DNA of 64,000 nucleotides from JBPOFY01 sp049889815 (GTDB taxonomy: Bacteria; Verrucomicrobiota; Verrucomicrobiia; Opitutales; Coraliomargaritaceae): contig JBMHCR010000006.1 of NCBI GenBank assembly GCA_049889815.1, positions 186,001 through 250,000 on the forward strand. The letters are read 5' to 3'. The position numbers and the translations under genes are program-made. The notes beneath the pieces are model-generated. The model worked only from the letters and a program-made list of their open reading frames with translations, searched no databases and was not told where the DNA came from. Positions 1 to 8,181 of this stretch are shown one piece after another (within the stretch, counting starts at the first letter, position 1; each line of letters begins with the position of its first letter).

Positions 1-78
1 CTTTAGCCATTCAAGTATGGCTTCTACACGGGCCATAGTCTCTGGCATGAGATCGTGTATCGAAACAAAGGCTTTCAT
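1..78 (-). CDS. Polysaccharide deacetylase-like protein (DUF2334 type), N-terminal fragment
   Basis: Only the first 26 codons are in the window; the gene runs off the left edge. It begins MKAFVSIHDLMPETMARV. The V-S-I-H-D-x-x-P pattern at the extreme N-terminus is what DUF2334 and related NodB-fold carbohydrate deacetylases show around their first metal-binding aspartate. The start codon lies 7 bp after the stop of the upstream glycosyltransferase, so it is very likely the last visible member of the same minus-strand operon (GtrA, sulfotransferase, GT4). A role in removing N-acetyl groups from a surface glycan is inferred from family and context only. With 26 residues the family call is tentative. 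Confidence 0.5.
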   Translation of the reverse strand, partial: MKAFVSIHDLMPETMARVEAILEWLK

Positions 79-85
79 ATTGGCC

Positions 86-1207
86 TTAGCGTTTTAGGCT
101 GTCTGCTGCGTGCTGCTGCAGCACCTTGATCCATTGCTCGATGGTCTCATTGTTTAGTTGTTCGGCGGCGGCGCGTGCCGCTGTGGCTTTTTCCTTCAAA
201 GTTTCGGCTGGTAGCGAAACGATCTCTCTCAATGCCTTGGTGACGCCCTCTTCCGGATCCTGTTTGAAAAGCCCTCCTTGAAGCTGATCCCAATCGTGAA
301 TACCGGCGTTTGCCGAAACTAAAGCCGGACGCCCCCGTGCCATTGCTTCCAACGCGACGGATCCAAATGTTTCAATCTTTGAAGGCAATAGGAGTAGGTC
401 AGAACCATCGACCATCTCGATCAATTGCTGTCGAGTCATCCAGCCACGGAATTGTACATTCTTCATCCCACTTGCCTGTGCTTCAAGCTCTGAGCGAAGC
501 GGACCATCACCTCCAATAATGAACTCTATTTCGGGGAAATTTCCTGCTGCTCCAATGATCTGATCGACGTTCTTCTCGGCGGCTAGACGTCCAGCAAAGC
601 AAATGCGTGATATCTTCTCGGAGCTTGGTTTGAGCGGTGTATTCAGAAACTGTGGTTCCAATGGCGTGCCCATGACCTCAATGGATCTCGCTCCCAGCAA
701 GCGGAGGTCACCCTTCAACTTTGAATTGTTAACAAGCACGGTCGCACTGCGCTTGCAGATAAACCGATTCGCGCTACGCAGGTATCCGTTAACGAAGAAC
801 CGCGAGAAACGCTTCCAATAGATACGGGCTAGGTGTTCGAAATCGGTGTGAAAGGCAGAAATGAATGCGGCACCGTTTCGTCGTGCATGATAATGCCCCA
901 GTAGCCCGAATGGCCCCGGGGTGATTGTGACGACAATGTGCGGGTTCAGTCCATGGTAAGCCTTTTTAATGCGTGGCAGGTCGGGGCAAACGAGTCGTTG
1001 GCTAGCGTCGCCAGGCATCGGCCATGAAAGCAGGGGGTGACGGTCCATGTTTCGGGGCTGAAAAATTTCTAGCGCTTCCACCCGGGGCTCCAATTGACTC
1101 ATTAGGTCGTGATAGTAGGCGCCAGTTCCATTGCGCTCAGAAAGCGAATCTGAGAAAAAAGCTACACGCAGCTTTTCAGCTGGTGTTCCGTTGTAGAGTG
1201 GCAACAT
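86..1207 (-). CDS. GT4 family glycosyltransferase
   Basis: A 373-residue GT-B fold glycosyltransferase of family GT4, expected to move a sugar from a nucleotide donor to a lipid or glycan acceptor at the cytoplasmic face of the membrane. The N-terminal acceptor domain begins with a glycine-rich segment after RVAFFSDSL. The C-terminal donor domain has FAGRLAAEKNVD (about residue 205), IGGDGPLRSEL (about 230) and the E-x7-E signature ETFGSVALEAMARG (about 280). This arrangement is close to GDP-mannose-dependent mannosyltransferases and the SqdX/PimB group; the actual sugar cannot be read. It starts 6 bp after the sulfotransferase stop and is followed after 7 bp by a deacetylase-like gene, so these products probably act on one molecule. 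Confidence 0.85.
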   Translation of the reverse strand: MLPLYNGTPAEKLRVAFFSDSLSERNGTGAYYHDLMSQLEPRVEALEIFQPRNMDRHPLLSWPMPGDASQRLVCPDLPRIKKAYHGLNPHIVVTITPGPFGLLGHYHARRNGAAFISAFHTDFEHLARIYWKRFSRFFVNGYLRSANRFICKRSATVLVNNSKLKGDLRLLGARSIEVMGTPLEPQFLNTPLKPSSEKISRICFAGRLAAEKNVDQIIGAAGNFPEIEFIIGGDGPLRSELEAQASGMKNVQFRGWMTRQQLIEMVDGSDLLLLPSKIETFGSVALEAMARGRPALVSANAGIHDWDQLQGGLFKQDPEEGVTKALREIVSLPAETLKEKATAARAAAEQLNNETIEQWIKVLQQHAADSLKR

Positions 1208-1213
1208 TTAGGT

Positions 1214-2371
1214 TTACGTGGAGTGGAGGGCGCGCAGGGGACTCTTTAAAAGGGTATTGTAGGCAGGCCGCATGCAATCAAGGACGGCCTTGTTTTCAAG
1301 CGGCGAGTGCTGGTGTTTACTGGAATTTTGCACTTCCAATTCCCTCAGCTTGGCTGCGAGCTTTTCGCTAGGCGTGATCGTAACCATTTTTAATGCCGTT
1401 CGAATCGTCTCCCGAGGTGCGGTCTTGAGGTCCGACTGGATGATGACGCTGCAATTGCTGATTTTAGGCTGTGATGCGAATTTTTCGATGCTTCGGTAGT
1501 TGTAGCTAAATGCTCCAGTAAATTGATCTGTGGTGTGCGTTCCTTTTGGGTCGGTGCCGAATAGATCGCGCGCTGAATGCAGCGAGCTGATTTGAGAGCT
1601 GAGTGCTGTTTCTGGCTCACGGACGCAGATCATGAAGACTGCGTCAGGAAATTGCTGTTTGAGTGGTTTCAACCAGCTGGAAAATGCAGCGTTTTTTGAG
1701 AGAAGCCTTTTGTTGGCACCATGAAAATAGAGGTGCTTTCGTAGGCAGCTTTGGTAGAATGCGAGCATCGGTTTCCTCGCTTTACCTTTAAGTTGATCAA
1801 ACATCATCAGTTCACGAAGTTCTTTAGCGAATGGGAACGCTAACGACATAATGAAACATCCGCCTACCGGTAACAGAAATAAGTAGTCTTCCTCGGGGAC
1901 AGATAGCCCGATTTCGTGGACGTCTGAAAAGTCGCCTTCGCACTTTCGAATGCAATAATTTATGAGTCTCTTGATTGGGTTACCCACCACGGTATCCAGC
2001 TTTCGAATGTTTGCTAGCAAGACTCTCTCAGTAACGGAAGGTGCCAGGAATGCCTCCCAGGTGGATACTGTAGTAAATTGCTCGCGGTCGTGAGCGAGTG
2101 TTCTGTGGAGAAATGTTGTCCCACTTCGTGGAATACCGGTGATGAAAACCGGGTCCTTGATTGCTAGCTTTCGATAGCCACGAAAGAAAATTTCATCACA
2201 GAGAAAGCCGACCCAGTGGATGCTTTGTAGTAGAAGGAATAGGGGATAGATTAGCACTAGGAAGCACAGGCGTTTCAAGCCAAGGGGTGCCTGCCCGAGG
2301 TGTTTCGGGAAAAATGAAAGAAGCCACCATTTCAGGTGCTTCAACAAGCTTTGAAAAAGTAGATGCAACAT
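1214..2371 (-). CDS. PAPS-dependent sulfotransferase family protein
   Basis: A 385-residue protein with the 5'-phosphosulfate-binding P-loop GIPRSGTTFLHRTL at about residues 79-92 and a 3'-phosphate-binding segment CVREPETALSSQ near residue 250. Both mark the Sulfotransfer_3-type superfamily that transfers sulfate from PAPS to a hydroxyl of a sugar or lipid. A hydrophobic stretch near the N-terminus (about residues 33-53) suggests membrane association. It sits between gtrA (10 bp upstream) and a GT4 glycosyltransferase (6 bp downstream), which points to a sulfated membrane glycolipid or surface polysaccharide as product. The substrate is unknown. No PAPS-synthesis genes are nearby. Confidence 0.8.
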   Translation of the reverse strand: MLHLLFQSLLKHLKWWLLSFFPKHLGQAPLGLKRLCFLVLIYPLFLLLQSIHWVGFLCDEIFFRGYRKLAIKDPVFITGIPRSGTTFLHRTLAHDREQFTTVSTWEAFLAPSVTERVLLANIRKLDTVVGNPIKRLINYCIRKCEGDFSDVHEIGLSVPEEDYLFLLPVGGCFIMSLAFPFAKELRELMMFDQLKGKARKPMLAFYQSCLRKHLYFHGANKRLLSKNAAFSSWLKPLKQQFPDAVFMICVREPETALSSQISSLHSARDLFGTDPKGTHTTDQFTGAFSYNYRSIEKFASQPKISNCSVIIQSDLKTAPRETIRTALKMVTITPSEKLAAKLRELEVQNSSKHQHSPLENKAVLDCMRPAYNTLLKSPLRALHST

Positions 2372-2381
2372 GCCGCTCGGG

Positions 2382-2828
2382 CTAATTGTCGAAGACCAGC
2401 TTCTTAGAGAAGAAGAAGTTGAAGCACATTCCTACCATGCCACCGATCCACACGGCCAACAGGGGTAGTGTCGCCGAGGCGGCTACACGTCCACCCATCT
2501 CCAGTCCTATAATCAAAACCAACGAGAAGATGGCGTAGTTAAAAATCCCGCCGACGGAGTGCACGCTGTAGTGCCTGAGCAGGGAGTGCCAGAGCGCCCG
2601 TCCCGTTTCCAGATGGTGAAAGGTGAAATAGCGGTTCAATAGGTAGCCTGCTGTCATCGCCGCAAAGTAAGAAGGTATGCGTGCGATGTAGGCATTCACC
2701 TCAAGGCCGATCAGCATGTAAAGGACCACGACATCGATTACGGATATGCTGAGCCCAACGATCGCAAACCGCAGAAAAGTCGCCCGATCGCTGGTGGAAC
2801 GTTGAAATCTTCCAAGGAGGCTGAGCAT
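2382..2828 (-). CDS. GtrA family membrane protein (putative polyprenyl-phosphate sugar flippase)
   Basis: A 148-residue protein with four predicted transmembrane segments (about residues 20-40, 50-70, 88-110 and 118-140), the size and topology of GtrA/DPMS-like proteins. It has the family features LRFAIVGLSISVIDVVVLY at helix 1 and a basic C-terminal FFSKKLVF segment. GtrA proteins are thought to move undecaprenyl-phosphate-linked sugars across the inner membrane or to support the glycosyltransferases that use them. Here it is the first gene of the operon that continues into the sulfotransferase and GT4 genes, so it probably supplies the translocation step for that product. Confidence 0.85.
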   Translation of the reverse strand: MLSLLGRFQRSTSDRATFLRFAIVGLSISVIDVVVLYMLIGLEVNAYIARIPSYFAAMTAGYLLNRYFTFHHLETGRALWHSLLRHYSVHSVGGIFNYAIFSLVLIIGLEMGGRVAASATLPLLAVWIGGMVGMCFNFFFSKKLVFDN

Positions 2829-2897
2829 GGCATCAATCTTTAAACGTCATAGGCGGGATCGGTCAAACCTCGAAATTGCTGATCGGTGGTCTCGTGT

Positions 2898-2995
2898 AAT
2901 GTAGCAACGGCGCTCTGTCGCCGTTTTTGGTCTTCCGGATACGCTTGCGAAAAACGCCAATGCCCAACGCGTCGACAGAGCGACGCGGCTACATT
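2898..2995. repeat. REP/BIME-like pair of inverted hairpins
   Basis: Two imperfect copies of one hairpin unit face each other. The left unit is AATGTAGC (2898-2905), then a perfect 7-bp stem AACGGCG/CGCCGTT around the loop CTCTGT. The right unit, read on minus, is AATGTAGC followed by a 7-bp stem CGCGTCG/CGACGCG around the same loop CTCTGT. Flank and loop are identical while the stem bases differ in a compensating way on both sides, which indicates selection for structure. The pair fills most of the gap between gtrA and rlmJ, and the right arm touches the rlmJ stop codon. This is the layout of a bacterial interspersed mosaic element; no RAYT transposase is in the window. Confidence 0.7.
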
Positions 2996-3834
2996 TACTC
3001 TCCTACTAATTCGATGCTTCGACTGAAACCAGTTCCATTGCTCAGTTTGTCTGCCAGATAGCCGATTCCTCCATCTATGCGCTGTTTCAGTGTCCATGGT
3101 TGATTGATCACGATCATACCGCTGGAGGTCATGCCACGTTCCTCGCTATCGGGAGCTATTCCTAGCTCGAACAGAGCGATGTTGCGGATGCCCGATTGTT
3201 TCAGTTCTGCTTCGATGGTATCAATTCTGCGGCGGTCGATCACTGGATACCAAAGTGCGTAGATACCTTGGGCAAATTTACGATGTGCGGCGATGAGGAA
3301 TTCGACCACCCGCTCGTAATCTTCTTTCAATTCGTAGGATGGGTCAATCAGGATGAAGCCGCGGCGACTTGGCGGTGGCAGCAGCTTCAGGCTGCGAACA
3401 AAACCATCCTGTTTCCAGATTTCAGCGCGGCGGTCCCTCGCAAAGTTTTGAGTGAGTGCAGCGTGTTCGGTGCTGTGTAGCTCACTCAGGAGTAGGCAAT
3501 CGCTTTCGCGTAGCAAGGCTTGGGCAATTGCGGGCGAGCCTGGGTAGTATCTTAGTTGTCCATCCTCGTTAAAGCTGCGGATTAAATCACGATAGGGGAG
3601 GAGAGCTTCTGGCAAATTTGCGTCATTCCAAATCCGAGCAATGCCGCTTTGATATTCCACAGTCTTTTGTGCGAAGTCCGAATTCAGAGCATACAGTCCA
3701 GGGCCAGCATGTGTGTCGATGTAGGCGAACGGCTTCTCCTTCTTTTTGAGATATTCGAGGCATTCAACGAGGACCCAGTGTTTGAGCACATCGGCGAAGT
3801 TGCCGGCATGAAAAGCGTGTCGATAACTGAGCAT
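2995..3834 (-). CDS. rlmJ: 23S rRNA (adenine-2030-N6)-methyltransferase RlmJ
   Basis: A 279-residue match in length and layout to RlmJ, which methylates N6 of A2030 in 23S rRNA using SAM. The start at 3834 is chosen because the protein then begins with the canonical MLSYRHAFHAGNFADVLKH; upstream in-frame codons add 20 unrelated residues. The SAM-binding segment IDTHAGPGLYAL is at about residues 42-53. The catalytic motif reads DPSYE instead of the DPPYE of the E. coli enzyme, a one-residue change in the (D/N)PP(Y/F) tetrad, otherwise embedded in the expected context LIDPSYELKEDYERV. The gene stands alone, its 3' end abutting the BIME-like repeat. Confidence 0.93.
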   Translation of the reverse strand: MLSYRHAFHAGNFADVLKHWVLVECLEYLKKKEKPFAYIDTHAGPGLYALNSDFAQKTVEYQSGIARIWNDANLPEALLPYRDLIRSFNEDGQLRYYPGSPAIAQALLRESDCLLLSELHSTEHAALTQNFARDRRAEIWKQDGFVRSLKLLPPPSRRGFILIDPSYELKEDYERVVEFLIAAHRKFAQGIYALWYPVIDRRRIDTIEAELKQSGIRNIALFELGIAPDSEERGMTSSGMIVINQPWTLKQRIDGGIGYLADKLSNGTGFSRSIELVGE

Positions 3835-3946
3835 GTGGCTATGACAAGCGATCTGGCTCTTTTGAAAAGCCGGAAATTCCCAAATCTTGAGCAATTGTGA
3901 GAAATAGATTAAGGAATCTCTTACGCTTACGATGCATCCTCAACTT

Positions 3947-4228
3947 ATGAGTAATCCAACCAATGCTAATGGAGGAATGTTGCGGAGGGCATTTCGTGTT
4001 TTCGGGGTATTGGTCGTGTTGGTAACGGTCTCATTCTGGCTATCCACAGGCGCGCACACTGGATTTTCGAAAGACCGCGTCGAAATCCCCATGGTCGATG
4101 CGATCACTCAGATCGAATACGTCGAATACGAAGACCGCTTCATTATGGGCGTCGAATACCTCGCCCTCGGAGTGGCAGTGGGTGTTGTTTCCTTCGGACT
4201 GAGCCTCGCCTTTGGTCGGAAGTGTTAA
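3947..4228 (+). CDS. Small two-helix membrane protein of unknown function
   Basis: I do not recognise a family. The start at 3947 gives 93 residues beginning MSNPTNANGG; an ATG at 3932 would add five. There are two hydrophobic segments, about residues 13-30 (FRVFGVLVVLVTVSFWLS) and 68-88 (YLALGVAVGVVSFGLSLAFG). They flank an acidic loop of about 35 residues rich in Asp, Glu and Tyr (QIEYVEYEDRF). The arrangement suggests an inner-membrane protein with an exported acidic loop. It lies 39 bp upstream of the YceI gene on the same strand and may be co-transcribed with it. Confidence 0.55.
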   Translation: MSNPTNANGGMLRRAFRVFGVLVVLVTVSFWLSTGAHTGFSKDRVEIPMVDAITQIEYVEYEDRFIMGVEYLALGVAVGVVSFGLSLAFGRKC

Positions 4229-4267
4229 TTTCTCAATCCTCAATCTAAATCAAAACGATACACTAAA

Positions 4268-4888
4268 ATGAATAAACTCATAATTATTAGCAGCCTTCTT
4301 TCGCTTCCACTTGCATCTGTACTCTTTGCTGGAGCAAAGAGCTACGACTTTAAAGACCCAAAGGGTGTCAATAATGTGGCCTTCCTTCTAGACGCACCGC
4401 TTGAGTCCATAAGTGGTAATGCTAAAGGCATTAGTGGTAAGGTAAGCTTCGATCCTGAAAATCCTAGCGCGGTATCCGGAAAAATTCTCATCGAGACCGG
4501 TTCCTTGACTGCGACCAATGATAAACTTCAGGAGCATATGCTGGGCGAGGCTTGGCTCGATGCTGCGAGTTACCCCGAGATTAGTTTCGACGCGAAGGCA
4601 CTCTCTAATTTGGAAACGGTCAAAGGCGGTTTCACGGCACATGTGACGGGTGACTTCAGCCTCAAAGGCGTGACAAAAGAGATTACCGTTCCGGTTACGT
4701 TTACCTATTTGCCCAACATGCTCGGCAAGCGTTCCAACGGCGCGATGGAGGGTGACCTATTGGTGCTTCGCTCTACCTTCACAATCAATCGTAGCGAGTT
4801 CGGCATCAAGCCAGGCGAAAATCTTGATAAGGTCGCCGACGACATTGAACTGCGCCTTGCAATCGCTGGAGCGGCGCCAGACGCCTAG
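4268..4888 (+). CDS. YceI family periplasmic lipid-binding protein
   Basis: A 206-residue exported protein with a signal peptide (MNKLIIISSLLSLPLASVLFAG) and a YceI lipocalin-like beta-barrel. Diagnostic segments are SGKVSFDPENPSAVSGKILIET near residues 55-75, DAASYPEISFDAK near 97-109, the family hallmark GDFSLKGVTKEITVPVTF near 127-145, and INRSEFGIKPG near 172. YceI proteins bind isoprenoid or amide lipids in the periplasm; the exact role is unsettled in most species. A rho-independent terminator follows directly, so this gene ends the transcript. Confidence 0.93.
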   Translation: MNKLIIISSLLSLPLASVLFAGAKSYDFKDPKGVNNVAFLLDAPLESISGNAKGISGKVSFDPENPSAVSGKILIETGSLTATNDKLQEHMLGEAWLDAASYPEISFDAKALSNLETVKGGFTAHVTGDFSLKGVTKEITVPVTFTYLPNMLGKRSNGAMEGDLLVLRSTFTINRSEFGIKPGENLDKVADDIELRLAIAGAAPDA

Positions 4889-4912
4889 TTCGTTAGAATT
4901 GGTTTTTCGATC

Positions 4913-4945
4913 AAACGGTCATCTCGAAATGGCTGACCGTTTTTT
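4913..4945 (+). terminator. Rho-independent terminator after the YceI gene
   Basis: A perfect 9-bp stem, AAACGGTCA (4913-4921) with TGACCGTTT (4934-4942), around a 12-nt loop, followed by further T residues. It begins 24 bp after the YceI stop codon. Confidence 0.85.
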
Positions 4946-5051
4946 GCAGCGAATCTTTATTTCCGACTAGCTTTTACGATACCCAGATGTATCTCCGTGA
5001 AGGGTCGCTGTATGTTTGACCTTCTGCAGGTTTTACTTTAAGCATCCACCA

Positions 5052-6053
5052 ATGAGTGTATCTCGACGTAGTTTCCTCAAAATGTCCGTCGGCACGGCGG
5101 CACTCGCTTCCACCCCTGCTGCCATCGCCAAGCAAGCTTCGGAGACAAAGATCCCAAAACGAAAGTTCGGCAAATATGACGACATGTTGACCGTCGTGGG
5201 CTTGGGTGGTCATACGCTCTGGATGTCGGGTTCACAGGCTGAGGCGAATAAGATTGTTGATCGTGCGCTTGATCTCGGGATTAACTTTTTCGACAACGCT
5301 TGGGGCTATCACGATGGAGAGGCCGAGGAATACATGGGCGTCGCTTTAGAGGGAAAGCGCGACAAGGTATTTTTGATGTCGAAGTTCCCGAATTTCAATA
5401 GCGGTGGCGCGAATGCAACTACAGTCGGTGCAATGAAACAGCTTGAGGACTCTTTGCGTCGCTTGAAGACGGATCATCTAGACCTTTGGATGATGCATAA
5501 CATTCAGGGCAACGCCGTGGAGCAGGCTTACAAGGAGGACGGTGCGATCAAAGCCCTCGAGCTTGCGAAACAGCAGGGGAAGATTCGTTATACCGGCTTT
5601 ACTGGGCACACGTTCCCAGAAGTTCATGCCAAAATGATTACGGAAGGTTATGACTGGGATGCCACATTGATGCCTGTTTCCATTGTGGGTGCTTTGAAAT
5701 CACGAGGTTTCGAATCGGAGGTAATGCCTCTTTGTAAGAAAAACGACATCGTCGTTCTTGGAATGAAGGGCTTTGGCGGCAGCCGTCGAACACATTTACA
5801 CAGCCAGACAAATCCTGCGCAGTTGCTCAGTTATTCGTTGAGCTATCCTCAAGTTTGCTCGCACTTGATCGGCCTCGATAAAGTCGAGTATGTCGATCAA
5901 GCAGTCGCCGCTTCAGCCGTTAAACCGATGCAGCCGAAAGATCGTGCACAATTTGCAGTCGATGAAGTCGGCGATGCTGCAGTGCTCGCGCATGGTAGAA
6001 AGTACTATGAGCGTGATGCCGGTAGCGGTTTGAGTCAACGGGACCTGGCATAG
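5052..6053 (+). CDS. Tat-exported aldo/keto reductase
   Basis: A 333-residue NAD(P)H-dependent oxidoreductase of the aldo/keto reductase superfamily, with a twin-arginine signal (SRRSFLKMSVGTAALAST), so it is probably folded with cofactor in the cytoplasm and exported. The start at 5052 places RR at residues 5-6; an earlier ATG at 5016 would put 12 unsuited residues before it. The catalytic tetrad is visible: Asp and Tyr in FFDNAWGYHDGEAE, Lys in VFLMSKF, His in LDLWMMHN. The C-terminal region has a GxxGS-type phosphate-binding segment (GMKGFGGSRR). Tat-signal AKRs are common in Verrucomicrobiota and Planctomycetota; substrate unknown. It converges on larB. Confidence 0.9.
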   Translation: MSVSRRSFLKMSVGTAALASTPAAIAKQASETKIPKRKFGKYDDMLTVVGLGGHTLWMSGSQAEANKIVDRALDLGINFFDNAWGYHDGEAEEYMGVALEGKRDKVFLMSKFPNFNSGGANATTVGAMKQLEDSLRRLKTDHLDLWMMHNIQGNAVEQAYKEDGAIKALELAKQQGKIRYTGFTGHTFPEVHAKMITEGYDWDATLMPVSIVGALKSRGFESEVMPLCKKNDIVVLGMKGFGGSRRTHLHSQTNPAQLLSYSLSYPQVCSHLIGLDKVEYVDQAVAASAVKPMQPKDRAQFAVDEVGDAAVLAHGRKYYERDAGSGLSQRDLA

Positions 6054-6090
6054 TTTTGAGCGGCGCGCGAGCTCACACGCTACAATTTTT

Positions 6091-6822
6091 CTATAGTCGA
6101 TTCATACGATTCGCGGAGTATCCCGCTCCGAAACCGTTGTCGATGTTGACCACTGTCACGCCACTGGCGCAGCTGTTAAGCATGCCGAGTAGGGCGCTCA
6201 GGCCGCCGAAGTTCGCGCCGTAGCCGACGCTGGTCGGCACTGCAATTACGGGGGCCTTGACCAGGCCGCCGACAACGCTGGGGAGCGCGCCTTCCATACC
6301 AGCAACCACGATCACGACCTTGCAGCTGTTGATGGTATCAATACTCGCAAGTAGGCGATGGAGTCCAGCCACGCCTGCATCGTAAACTTGCTCGACTGGG
6401 TTGCCGTAAAATTCAGCGGTCAGTCGTGCTTCTTCTGCGACTGGGAGGTCGGAGGTGCCAGCGCAAATCACCGCGATCTTGGTTTTGACCTTCTCGCGTT
6501 GCACGTTGGTAATTGTCAGTATGCGTGCGAGACTGCTGTATTCGGCAGACGGATACGATTTTACAATGATATCCGCAACATCTGGATCGATTCGAGTGAC
6601 GAGAATGTTTTGTTTCCGAGCATCTAGGCTGCCGATAATTTCAACGATGTGCTCCGTGGTTTTGCCTTGGCCGAAAATAACCTCGTCGGCACCGTTGCGT
6701 TCAGCGCGGATGGTGTCAACGCGGCTATGCCCAAGATCTTCGAAGCCTTGCAGCTGCGTTGCTGCCGATTGTATGTCGAGTTCGCCTGCTTTTACGGTCT
6801 CTAGGATTTTTTTTATATCCAT
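6091..6822 (-). CDS. larB: LarB, pyridinium-3,5-biscarboxylic acid mononucleotide synthase
   Basis: LarB carboxylates nicotinic acid adenine dinucleotide at C5 and hydrolyses it, the first step of nickel-pincer nucleotide (NPN) synthesis. The 243-residue protein has the LarB-specific N-terminal segment GHSRVDTIRAERNGADEVIFG (residues 31-51), a stretch implicated in substrate binding. A PurE-like Rossmann domain follows: VICAGTSDLPVAEEA near 117-131, GVAGLHRL near 150, VVAGMEGALPSVVGGL near 172-187 and PTSVGYGANFGGLSALL near 196-212. It is 12 bp downstream of larC on the same strand, so the two form an operon, divergent from larE. The lactate racemase gene larA is not in the window. Confidence 0.95.
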   Translation of the reverse strand: MDIKKILETVKAGELDIQSAATQLQGFEDLGHSRVDTIRAERNGADEVIFGQGKTTEHIVEIIGSLDARKQNILVTRIDPDVADIIVKSYPSAEYSSLARILTITNVQREKVKTKIAVICAGTSDLPVAEEARLTAEFYGNPVEQVYDAGVAGLHRLLASIDTINSCKVVIVVAGMEGALPSVVGGLVKAPVIAVPTSVGYGANFGGLSALLGMLNSCASGVTVVNIDNGFGAGYSANRMNRL

Positions 6823-6834
6823 GACTTCTGCTCT

Positions 6835-8109
6835 CTATGAAAGTGCCCGTTCTAGTTTCGCGCGGACGGCATCCAAAGATAGGCCTGTTTCAGATGCTAT
6901 ACGGACGCAGTCTTCGTATTCAAATTTGTGTCGTCTGCTGCCATCGGGTAAGTGAGCAATTTTGACAGATACTTCACCCCATTCGGTGCTGAGGATCTGA
7001 AACTCGCGTTTAAGCTTGGAGCGTTGCCATACCTGTCTGCGGACACCCAAGGTGTTGCTATGTTTGAAATACGCACTTTCGACTGGCCCTGAAAAGGTAG
7101 CTTCAACGAGCGTATGAACAACGCAGCCTTGGCGACCTTTTTTAAAGGTTGCTGCTGTTTGCCAAACATCGAGTGCGCCCGCCTTAAGAAGTTGTTCGCA
7201 GAGGTGTGCAATCGATTCTGCGGGCATATCGTCGATGTTTGTCGCGAGCTCGTAGACAGATTCGGATTCGTTGGAGCTTGATGTTTCATCGATCAACGAA
7301 ACGTAGACTGCGTTGGCGAGTTTTGGATCGTCGCGCTGGCCGATTCCGATGCCGGTTTTGACTTGTTTGCCGTACGTCCGAGCGCCGAATTCGGCACTTT
7401 TACCAACGAGCAAGGACGCGCCTGTCGGGGTTGTGGTCTCCTTATTGGTTCCGCCTGCAGTAAACGGTTTCCCCTCCAGTAGCCGTGCTGTCGCAGGCGC
7501 TGGGACTGGCATTCGCCCGTGTGCGCATTGTACTGTTCCACCACCGACCTCGAGAGTCGTGCAAACCACGCGATCGATGTTTAACAAGTCCCAGCAGACG
7601 GCGGCACCGACCATATCCACGATTGAGTCGACCGCCCCGACTTCGTGAAAGTGCACAGTTTCCGGATCGATCCCGTGAACTGCGCCCTCAGCTTCAGCAA
7701 GCGCTCGGAAGCAGGCAACAGCATCGCGTTTCACCTGATCCGAGAGTTCGCTGTTTTCGATGGCGCTGCGGATATCGCTAAAGGTTCTATGGTGGTGGCC
7801 TTCGGAGTGAGAGTGATGGTGAGAGTGGGAGTGGTCGTGCGAATGATCATGCTTGTGACTGTGGTCGTGATCATGCTTGTGGCTGTGCGAATGATCGCGG
7901 GAATGTTCTTTGGCCTCGAGAACAACGTCGCAGCGAGTGCCGCTGATTCCTTGTCGGATATCTTTCTCAAATTTCAGTGACCAACCCTCGTAGGGCAGTT
8001 TGCGAAGCTCAGACTCCAGAACATTTGGATCTACGCCGAGCGCGACCATCGCGCCAAGGTTCATATCACCGGAAAGTCCGGCAGGGCATTGGTAAACAAG
8101 GGTGGGCAT
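6835..8109 (-). CDS. larC: LarC, nickel insertion protein (cyclometallase), single-ORF form
   Basis: LarC inserts nickel into the dithiolated pyridinium mononucleotide in a CTP-dependent reaction, completing the NPN cofactor. The start at 8109 gives 424 residues opening with TLVYQCPAGLSGDMNLGAMV, the conserved LarC N-terminus (typically D-x-x-x-G-[IL]-S-G-D-M). Residues about 75-120 are extraordinarily His-rich with alternating D/H/S, consistent with a nickel store. Further conserved parts are VHFHEVGAVDSIVDMVGA near 167-184 and the C-terminal domain beginning ELATNIDDMPAESIAHL near 290. In Lactiplantibacillus plantarum larC1 and larC2 are joined by a programmed frameshift; here they are one open frame. 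Operon with larB. Confidence 0.95.
   Translation of the reverse strand: MPTLVYQCPAGLSGDMNLGAMVALGVDPNVLESELRKLPYEGWSLKFEKDIRQGISGTRCDVVLEAKEHSRDHSHSHKHDHDHSHKHDHSHDHSHSHHHSHSEGHHHRTFSDIRSAIENSELSDQVKRDAVACFRALAEAEGAVHGIDPETVHFHEVGAVDSIVDMVGAAVCWDLLNIDRVVCTTLEVGGGTVQCAHGRMPVPAPATARLLEGKPFTAGGTNKETTTPTGASLLVGKSAEFGARTYGKQVKTGIGIGQRDDPKLANAVYVSLIDETSSSNESESVYELATNIDDMPAESIAHLCEQLLKAGALDVWQTAATFKKGRQGCVVHTLVEATFSGPVESAYFKHSNTLGVRRQVWQRSKLKREFQILSTEWGEVSVKIAHLPDGSRRHKFEYEDCVRIASETGLSLDAVRAKLERALS
7790..7910. repeat. Simple-sequence tract coding the LarC histidine-rich loop
   Basis: A run of degenerate CAY/GAY/AGY codons (on minus) produces about 38 residues made nearly only of His, Asp, Ser and Lys. 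It includes tandem near-copies such as GATCATGCTTGTG (plus strand), separated by about 24 bp. Such tracts change length by slippage; homologues are expected to differ in repeat number here. Confidence 0.75.
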
Positions 8110-8181
8110 ACGGTCGATTGATAGCGAATGGATGCGTGAGTGCAAGTTGACAGCCAGCTATTTCGGTCCAGTCTTTTGCAA

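Noticed and set aside
2840..3097. An 85-codon minus frame running through the inverted hairpin pair
   Set aside because: It overlaps the end of rlmJ in another frame and its composition is explained by the repeat; no domain is visible.
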